Shown: positions 1 through 5,025 of the stretch, piece after piece | Numbering within the stretch: the stretch's first letter is position 1 | Layout: the number at the start of each line of letters is the position of its first letter | NCBI GenBank assembly: GCA_027451785.1 | Contig: DAIDIS010000200.1 | Coordinates: 1 to 12,996, forward strand | Direction of reading: 5' to 3' | Source of the DNA: Acidimicrobiales bacterium | GTDB taxonomy: Bacteria > Actinomycetota > Acidimicrobiia > Acidimicrobiales > JAKAVM01 | DNA: 12,996 nucleotides | Notes under the pieces: generated by a model | Told to the model about the DNA's origin: nothing | What the model saw: the letters and a program-made list of their open reading frames with translations, nothing else | Database searches by the model: none | Made by a program: the position numbers and the translations under genes

Positions 1-266
1 CGACTTACAACAACCGGAGGTGCATCGAAAGGCCTCCTTGGGCCACCTGGGCCGGAAGGCCCAGTTGGCGGAGGACCCCCATGGCCCCCAAGGCCGGGTC
101 CGCCTTGACCGGGCGTTGCCACGCCTCGCACCGGACCGGAGCCTCTTGGTATCGTTTGGCGCTTTTGCTTCTGGTTGAAGTTCCTGGGAGCGTCAACCTC
201 AACGGGAGGCACGTAAGGGGCAGCTCCGGAAGGCTCGCCACCAGCGACAAAATCGTCGATCGACAC
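1..266 (-). CDS. Partial Gly/Pro-rich protein of unknown function (N-terminal 88 residues)
   Basis: An open minus-strand frame runs off the left edge. It opens after an in-frame TAG near 306. The best start is the GTG at 266, because an AGGGGG Shine-Dalgarno lies 9 nt upstream; an in-frame TTG further upstream is the alternative. The visible part begins acidic (MSIDDFVAGGEPSG), passes a Gln/Lys/Arg patch at about residues 31-36, then enters a flexible segment at residues 41-79 in which about 25 of 39 residues are Gly or Pro. This looks like a disordered N-terminal tail or linker before a folded domain that lies outside the window. No signal peptide or membrane segment is visible. It follows the glycosyltransferase gene by 78 nt on the same strand, so it may belong to the polysaccharide unit. 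I do not recognise the family. The competing 89-aa frame in the same place has low-complexity Leu/Ala/Arg content typical of a shadow. Confidence 0.55.
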   Translation of the reverse strand, partial: MSIDDFVAGGEPSGAAPYVPPVEVDAPRNFNQKQKRQTIPRGSGPVRGVATPGQGGPGLGGHGGPPPTGPSGPGGPRRPFDAPPVVVS

Positions 267-327
267 GCCTTCAAACCCCCTGGGCAATATCTGGGAACAT
301 CTCCGCTAAATGTTAGTTCGGCTGATC

Positions 328-345
328 AGGCACCTGGTGGCGCCT
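328..345 (-). other. Small hairpin at the 3' end of the third glycosyltransferase gene
   Basis: On the minus strand AGGCGCC, loop ACCA, GGTGCCT forms a 7-bp stem with one G-U pair. It begins at the last base of the TAA stop codon. No T-tract follows, so it is not a standard intrinsic terminator. It may mark an RNA-processing or attenuation point between this gene and the downstream Gly/Pro-rich gene. Position and pairing are seen; the function is a guess. Confidence 0.25.
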
Positions 346-1622
346 TACGAAATCCGATGCGCCAACCCATTGAGGAAGGCCGAGTACCGTCCGACCACCG
401 AGTCCCATGAAAAGTTCCGCTCGACGTAGCCTTGACCCAATGAAACCATCTCTTCGACTTCTCCCTTATTCTTGGGGTCGACAATGAAATCCATTGTGTC
501 GGCGAAATCCTCGTATGTATCACGCCCCCCGATTGCCGGCCCAACCCGCTTTAGCTCCGCCGACCCGGCTCTTCTCCCAGAGCCCCGCCGAGGTAGCGGT
601 CCTCCGAAATAAAAACCTCCTCCGCTTCGTTCGCAGTGCTCACGAGTCGCCTCGCACGCACCGTTTACGAGCACCGGCAGACCAGCCAGCCATCCCTCCA
701 CCACCACAAGTGAAAACGCCTCGTGGGGCGATGGGGATACCAGTCCTACGGCCCCACCCAAGATCGCCCACTTTGCACCCTCAGTGACGATACCGGTTAC
801 GACGATGTCCGGATGATCCGCTGGCCTGTCGACAACCGGCCCTGCAAAAACAAGCTTTAGGTCCCCAGGGTGTTCCCTCTTATACCTGACGAACATCTCC
901 TCAAGCTGTCTGGAGCCTTTTTGTGCGTCCACTCTCCCGAGGCAGACAATGTACGGTGAGCCCAGCACACCAGTTCCAAGTACTTCAGCGGCTCCACGTT
1001 CATCGGGTTCACAGCGATCCACCCCCAACCCGACTACCACCTGAGGTTTGTGGGCAACCCGGAAGAGATCGAGGACGAATCGGCGCTCCCCATAAGTTTG
1101 GAATACCAAGCCCTGAGATTGTTGAAATACTTCCTGGAATACAGGCAGTCGTATTGGTGGTTCGTCATGTGCGGCCGGGTGCATCACTGCCCTTCCGGCT
1201 AACCGCCTAACACCTTCAACCGTCGGGTGATAAAGGTAAGGGTAGAAGGCGATCAGGTCGCAGTCGGAAAGCTCTGCCGATTCGATCGCATCCGGACACA
1301 CCGGTCCTTGCAGCTCAATCCACTTGAGCGCGTCGTCCATGGTGGCCGCCGAAGGGTTTGCAAGCAGCCTGGACGAAAAGTCCTCAAACCCAACCGCCCT
1401 AGTAGCTACCGATTTGAATCGATTGACCGTTACCCCATTGATTTCAAGCGAAGCGGGCGGGAAGTGATTTGCCCAAGTTGTATGTTCCAGCGCACATGTA
1501 GTGAAAACCTCAACCTGCCAACCCAGCTGGGACACTAAGTGCTCAGCAAGCATCCTTGCCCCGAGTTCGGCTCCCCCGACAACCTCGATCCCATACCGAG
1601 GTACCACGAACCCGAGCTTCAT
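345..1622 (-). CDS. GT-B glycosyltransferase, family 4 type (425 aa)
   Basis: Probably transfers a sugar from a nucleotide-sugar donor to a growing surface glycan at the cytoplasmic face of the membrane. The N-terminus (MKLGFVVPRYGIEVVGGAEL) is the typical GT4 opening with a Gly-Gly-Ala-Glu acceptor-side loop. The C-terminal donor domain has GRVDAQKG at about 229-236 (Arg230 and Lys235, phosphate-binding pair) and an E-x7-E motif, Glu301 to Glu309, in SPSPHEAFSLVVVEG. The ATG at 1622 overlaps the previous gene's stop as ATGA, which fixes the start. About 25 residues (341-365, rich in Arg and Gly) sit between the usual donor-site loop and DTYEDFADTMDF, where relatives as I remember them have a short turn. 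This is either an in-frame insertion or a compensated frameshift. It is the last of three glycosyltransferases in the unit and differs clearly from the other two. Donor and acceptor cannot be told from sequence. Confidence 0.88.
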   Translation of the reverse strand: MKLGFVVPRYGIEVVGGAELGARMLAEHLVSQLGWQVEVFTTCALEHTTWANHFPPASLEINGVTVNRFKSVATRAVGFEDFSSRLLANPSAATMDDALKWIELQGPVCPDAIESAELSDCDLIAFYPYLYHPTVEGVRRLAGRAVMHPAAHDEPPIRLPVFQEVFQQSQGLVFQTYGERRFVLDLFRVAHKPQVVVGLGVDRCEPDERGAAEVLGTGVLGSPYIVCLGRVDAQKGSRQLEEMFVRYKREHPGDLKLVFAGPVVDRPADHPDIVVTGIVTEGAKWAILGGAVGLVSPSPHEAFSLVVVEGWLAGLPVLVNGACEATREHCERSGGGFYFGGPLPRRGSGRRAGSAELKRVGPAIGGRDTYEDFADTMDFIVDPKNKGEVEEMVSLGQGYVERNFSWDSVVGRYSAFLNGLAHRIS

Positions 1623-2812
1623 CCCAGGTGTCCGGTCACCGGAGCTATCGCACTGATCAACCTTCGCGAGGCGTCTTCGATGGAGTAGGCGGCCACCCTC
1701 TCCAAGCCACGCTTGACCATCTCGTTCCTCAATTGCGGGTTTTTCATCACAGTGTCTGCTGCCTTGGCCACGTCGAGAGGTGCGCCCGACTGAAGAAGGA
1801 TTCCTGCGTTCCCCAGAGTCTCCGGTACAGCTGCACGCGACAACGCCACTATCGGCAGGCGATGTGCCATCGCCTCAAGCAGCGGTACGCAGAAGCCCTC
1901 GTGCTCGGAAACACACACCAGTAGATCAGAGTCGTTGTACAGGCATTCAAGCTCCGCGTCATCAACCGACTGGGCAATCGTGATGCTTTCGCCCAAACCC
2001 AGCTCCTCAATCAGTGCGCTGCAAGCTTCGAAATAGGGGTCGCAGGAAGGCTTTCCGACGATCGTGAGGGTGGCGGACCCGTCGTAAAGGTTGCGATAGC
2101 AATAAAAGGCTTCGATCAGCTTGTGCTGCGCTTTGTTGGGGACAATCCGTCCAACGAAAAGCCACCGGGCACCGCGCACTTCGCCCACTCTGCTGACATC
2201 GCCGACGGAGGTTGATTGCGCCGGAACCGGATTGCCGGAAAAAAAGATCGGAACCACCTCGGTCGCCAGGTAGTCGAGTTCAAGCATCTCTGATTCGTTG
2301 TATGCCGAAACGGCCAGCGCCAGCGACACCCTGGGGGCGAGCATCGCCAACTGAGCCCTACCCCACTGGGTTGCGTCCACAAGAGCTGGGTCCCACTCAG
2401 CGAAGAAACTCCCCGGCGTAAGGTTGTGATACCACAGAATCATGGGCTCCGGACGAGCAAAAAGGTAATCCGCAAGCACCGAACCAACCGCCATCTGGTA
2501 CAGGATTACGCTCCTGGCCGCGTGCGCAGGGTACTCGCTGAAATGCAGGCCTTCGCCGGCAGCTTCGGGTGCCGCTCCTTCGTAAAAGATCTCGGACCGG
2601 AAGCCTGATGACCTTAGGGCTTCGCGCACCTTCAAGGAATGCGAACCCACCGCGTCGTGGGCATGGAGCCAAGGCACGAACTGATGAACTGCATCGACCG
2701 CGTCGGCAGCAGTCCTGGGCGCCACGGGCCTCTTCGGAAATGAAGTCAGGCGCTTGCGCTCCCCACCCGAAGGCGGACCGGCAACAGGTACTTGAGTCTT
2801 TGAGTGCGTCAA
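1619..2812 (-). CDS. GT-B glycosyltransferase, family 4 type, paralogue of the upstream gene (397 aa)
   Basis: Retaining GT-B glycosyltransferase, probably acting in surface-polysaccharide assembly. From residue 42 (VHQFVPWLHAHDAVGSHSLK) it aligns end to end with the preceding gene, sharing a YHN-x-TP segment (about 128-133), GRIVPNKAQH (221-230, Arg222 and Lys227) and E-x7-E, Glu305 to Glu313, in SEHEGFCVPLLEAM. The TTG at 2812 overlaps the upstream stop as TTGA, but it gives about 40 residues of poorly conserved, Pro/Arg-rich N-terminus absent from the paralogue and no good Shine-Dalgarno is visible. An internal GTG near 2725, just after GAAGAGG, is an alternative that would nearly remove the extension. 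The stop overlaps the next gene's ATG. The pair looks like a tandem duplication, so the two enzymes may add similar sugars in successive steps. Substrate unknown. Confidence 0.88.
   Translation of the reverse strand: MTHSKTQVPVAGPPSGGERKRLTSFPKRPVAPRTAADAVDAVHQFVPWLHAHDAVGSHSLKVREALRSSGFRSEIFYEGAAPEAAGEGLHFSEYPAHAARSVILYQMAVGSVLADYLFARPEPMILWYHNLTPGSFFAEWDPALVDATQWGRAQLAMLAPRVSLALAVSAYNESEMLELDYLATEVVPIFFSGNPVPAQSTSVGDVSRVGEVRGARWLFVGRIVPNKAQHKLIEAFYCYRNLYDGSATLTIVGKPSCDPYFEACSALIEELGLGESITIAQSVDDAELECLYNDSDLLVCVSEHEGFCVPLLEAMAHRLPIVALSRAAVPETLGNAGILLQSGAPLDVAKAADTVMKNPQLRNEMVKRGLERVAAYSIEDASRRLISAIAPVTGHLG
1881..1910. repeat. 30-bp exact repeat, copy 1
   Basis: Identical over 30 nt to 3068-3097, in the same orientation. 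It encodes the E-x7-E donor-site region shared by the two tandem glycosyltransferases, with near-identity on both flanks. Most of the rest of the two genes is much more diverged at the DNA level. Confidence 0.85.
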
Positions 2813-3894
2813 GAGGCTGCGATCGCCTTTTCGACGGCAGCCTGGAAAATCGCCCGGGTCTTTCCTGGGGCAAACTGCCTAAGGCGGGATTCGCCTCGCT
2901 TTGCCAAGGCCATGCCCAACGCTGGGTTGGTGGCGACCTGGTGAATGGCTGCCGCAAAGCTGATCGGGCGCTTATCCCGGATCAAAAGCCCCGATCCTGC
3001 CAAAGTCTCAGGAACGGCGGTCGACTCGAACGCGATGATGGGCAAAGAATGGTACATAGCTTCAAGAAGCGGTACGCAGAAGCCCTCGTGCTCGGAAGCA
3101 CAAACGAATATGTCGCTTCCTGCATAGTACGCGCTCAGCTCCTCAGCACTCACCGACCCAGGCATGTCGACTGCGTCATTCAAGCCCAGCTTGGTGACTA
3201 ATCGCCTCAATGCTAAGTAGTAGGCCCCGGATGCGGCACCTCCAACAATGCTCAACCTCGCTGGGATGCCATACATCTCCCTGTAGGCCGCAAGAGCCAG
3301 GATCAGGTCGTGTTGTGCCTTGTTCGGGCTAACCCGGCCTACGAACAATAGGTTGATCGCTCCCTTCTCTTTGCAGTGGTGCAGCCAGTCCAAAGTTGGC
3401 TTGTCTGCCTCCCTGTCGAAGGATGCCGGGTCAAAAAGGATTGGGGCAACCGACGAAGACGGACACCCGGCTGACAGCAACTCCGCCTCGTTGAAAGAAG
3501 AGTCGGCGATCCCGTGGACGGCAACGGTACACAACTTTGCGAGCTCTCTCCTCCCCTGGCTCATCTCGTCGGCAACTCCGGGCTCCCAGGCGTCAAACGA
3601 CTCCGCAGGGGTTATGTTGTGGTAATTCAGAGCCAAAGGCTCGGACACCCGCCCGAAGAACCCGGCAATCTCGCTTCCAGTAGACATCTGGTAGATCAAG
3701 AGTGCCTTACCGCTCGGCTTGTAGGAGCGGAAAGGGTGACACATACCCGCAACTTCCGGGTGCGCGTTGTCCACGTAAATCTCGGACTTGAGCCCCATAG
3801 TCACCAAGAGATCCCTGACCTTGACCGAGTGATTTCCAATGGCATCCCAAGGAGCGAAGGACGGGATGAACTGATGTACCTGAGTTATCGTCAA
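2809..3894 (-). CDS. GT-B glycosyltransferase, family 4 type (361 aa)
   Basis: Nucleotide-sugar-dependent glycosyltransferase of the GT4 type, predicted cytoplasmic or loosely membrane-associated. The opening VHQFIPSFAPWDAIGNHSVK (residues 6-25) is shared with its tandem paralogue. NYHNITP lies at 90-96, the donor domain begins near 180 with NLLFVGRVSPNKAQ (Arg187, Lys192), and E-x7-E is Glu270 to Glu278 in SEHEGFCVPLLEAM. The length is usual for the family. The TTG start at 3894 overlaps the stop of the methyltransferase-like gene as TTGA and has GGGA seven bases upstream, so this unusual start is well supported. Its stop in turn overlaps the TTG of the next gene. It sits inside the polysaccharide unit; the sugar specificity cannot be read. 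Confidence 0.9.
   Translation of the reverse strand: MTITQVHQFIPSFAPWDAIGNHSVKVRDLLVTMGLKSEIYVDNAHPEVAGMCHPFRSYKPSGKALLIYQMSTGSEIAGFFGRVSEPLALNYHNITPAESFDAWEPGVADEMSQGRRELAKLCTVAVHGIADSSFNEAELLSAGCPSSSVAPILFDPASFDREADKPTLDWLHHCKEKGAINLLFVGRVSPNKAQHDLILALAAYREMYGIPARLSIVGGAASGAYYLALRRLVTKLGLNDAVDMPGSVSAEELSAYYAGSDIFVCASEHEGFCVPLLEAMYHSLPIIAFESTAVPETLAGSGLLIRDKRPISFAAAIHQVATNPALGMALAKRGESRLRQFAPGKTRAIFQAAVEKAIAAS
3068..3097. repeat. 30-bp exact repeat, copy 2
   Basis: Second copy of the exact 30-nt match at 1881-1910, inside the paralogous glycosyltransferase gene and coding for the same E-x7-E region. The two copies lie about 1.2 kb apart in direct orientation. Confidence 0.85.
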
Positions 3895-4919
3895 CTGAGC
3901 TTCCCGGACAACGCATAGATTCCATTCAGCCCCTCTGGAAGCAAGAGCCGCTCGGTCTCCATCCCTAGGGAGCCGCAGAGAAAACCGAAGGTCTCAGGCG
4001 CAAAGGGCCGATACCCAACCAAGTCCAATGCGACCGGACCGGCCCTATCAGCCCACAGCTCCGGAAGGGCGCCTACGAGTGCCATCAATGCACCGTTCGA
4101 AAGCTTCGAGGCTGCAAGCTGCAGCATCTCCCAACGTAGTGCCGGGCTGATTCTTTCCAACAAGCCAACAATGACCAATCCACCAAGAGAACCATCCCCG
4201 ACCCGGCTCAGGTGTTCCAGCGGGTCGTCGTCCCAGATGTCCATCGAGTCAGCGGCACCCGCCGCCAGACGATCATCATCGGTCTCGACTGCATACGAGT
4301 CGCCCCAACCGCTTGCTTCCGCCAGATGCCCAAGCAGGACGCTTGACCCATCTCCCAGGACGAGCACCCTCCCGGAAGGCTGAGCGGCCGACAAGACCGG
4401 TGAAATGGCGCCGATCTCTGCGGTAGTCAGCAGTGCAGGAATTGAGACCCGTGCTCCGGTATCGGCTGCGACCTTGGACGCAAGGTCTCCGTCCACAACA
4501 CGAGTTTCGATCGACTCGACTCTTTCGGCAAGGACACGCAGCGCCCTAACCGACGACCTCCCCATCGTCTGAGCCTGCTGGGCCAGGTAGTTCATGTACC
4601 AAGCCATCGCCTTGCGCAGCGCGAACTTAACCTTGTCCACTCCGGGCTTGTCGGATTCCAAAGGTACCGCAACATTCAAGAAGGAACACCGATCGGCCTC
4701 CCTAATGGCGTCCCTTAGCTCCGAAGTACGCGAAACGTGCGGGACCAGCTTGTTGAAGGATTCCGCAAGCTTCCTCTCCATACCGGGGGGAACGGATCCA
4801 GAAACCCTAAGTCTCCTGGCCTCCGCCTCGATCTCTGCGCTGATCTGCTCGAAGTCGAGTAATTCGTCGCCGGGGCCACCTGCAAGTGCAGCGTCTTGAT
4901 CCCCTCCAGCATTGCTCAT
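3891..4919 (-). CDS. Degenerate class I methyltransferase-like protein with helical N-terminus (342 aa)
   Basis: First gene of the minus-strand sugar unit. Residues about 22-140 are predicted mostly helical (DFEQISAEIEAEARRLR; later VKFALRKAMAWYMNYLAQQAQ and VRALRVLAERVESIETRV), an arrangement I associate with methyltransferase-like proteins in actinobacterial glycan clusters. Residues about 180-340 follow the Rossmann methyltransferase layout: RVLVLGDGSS (motif I position, 184-193), YAVETDDDRLAAGAA (acidic end of strand 2, Glu212), DPLEHLSRVGDGSLGG, and a C-terminal PFAPETFGFLCGSLGME. Yet motif I lacks the usual D-x-G-x-G, the EHL-type triad reads LLERIS, and the RPGG/TPNP segment reads KLSNGA and GALPE. 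It may therefore not bind S-adenosylmethionine and could serve as a scaffold or regulator of chain assembly. The ATG at 4919 is preceded by an AAAGAG purine stretch. The stop overlaps the next gene as TTGA. Confidence 0.75.
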   Translation of the reverse strand: MSNAGGDQDAALAGGPGDELLDFEQISAEIEAEARRLRVSGSVPPGMERKLAESFNKLVPHVSRTSELRDAIREADRCSFLNVAVPLESDKPGVDKVKFALRKAMAWYMNYLAQQAQTMGRSSVRALRVLAERVESIETRVVDGDLASKVAADTGARVSIPALLTTAEIGAISPVLSAAQPSGRVLVLGDGSSVLLGHLAEASGWGDSYAVETDDDRLAAGAADSMDIWDDDPLEHLSRVGDGSLGGLVIVGLLERISPALRWEMLQLAASKLSNGALMALVGALPELWADRAGPVALDLVGYRPFAPETFGFLCGSLGMETERLLLPEGLNGIYALSGKLS

Positions 4920-4951
4920 ATCTTCTCTTTTTGACTCCAGGTAGGTTTTCC

Positions 4952-4985
4952 ACCGAGATTATCTCGACTACAGCCAAACCGAGAT
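4952..4985. promoter_or_regulatory. Candidate operator: 13-bp palindrome plus a third half-site
   Basis: In the 106-nt divergent region, CGAGAT-T-ATCTCG (4954-4966) is a perfect inverted repeat. The 8-mer ACCGAGAT beginning it at 4952 recurs at 4978-4985, 26 nt away on the same strand. Three related half-sites between two divergent genes fit a shared regulator of the glycan unit and the GGDEF gene. No regulator gene is in the window, and promoter hexamers here are poor, so this rests on symmetry and position only. Confidence 0.4.
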
Positions 4986-5001
4986 ATTCCTTCCAAACGG
5001 A

Positions 5002-5017
5002 TTTCCCTGATGGGAAA
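5002..5017 (+). promoter_or_regulatory. Hairpin covering the Shine-Dalgarno of the GGDEF gene
   Basis: TTTCCC, loop TGAT, GGGAAA forms a perfect 6-bp stem. Its right arm contains GGGA, the only plausible ribosome binding site for the GTG at 5026 (10 nt spacing). An ATG at 5018 opens a three-codon frame (Met-Ser-Arg-stop) whose TGA overlaps the GTG as GTGA. This suggests translational control, but the stem is short. Confidence 0.35.
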
Positions 5018-5025
5018 ATGTCAAG

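Noticed and set aside
46..111. Collagen-like Gly-Pro-rich reading on the plus strand
   Set aside because: It is short, ends at a TGA, and is the complement of the Gly/Pro codons of the better-supported minus-strand frame.
5..274. 89-residue minus-strand frame at the left edge
   Set aside because: It overlaps the open frame from 266, needs a TTG start, and has shadow-like composition; the other frame has a good ribosome site and acidic, gene-like content.
494..787. Plus-strand frames opposite the glycosyltransferases
   Set aside because: These lie antisense to genes with clear family motifs and show no recognisable domain or ribosome site.
4931..4960. TTGACT with GAGATT as a plus-strand promoter for the GGDEF gene
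   Set aside because: The -10 matches poorly. It would overlap the palindrome, which is suggestive, but the evidence is too thin for a feature.
5019..5024. Perfect TTGACA on the minus strand pointing to the glycan unit
   Set aside because: No TANNNT hexamer lies 16-18 nt downstream, so I do not call a promoter; it may still act with an unusual -10.
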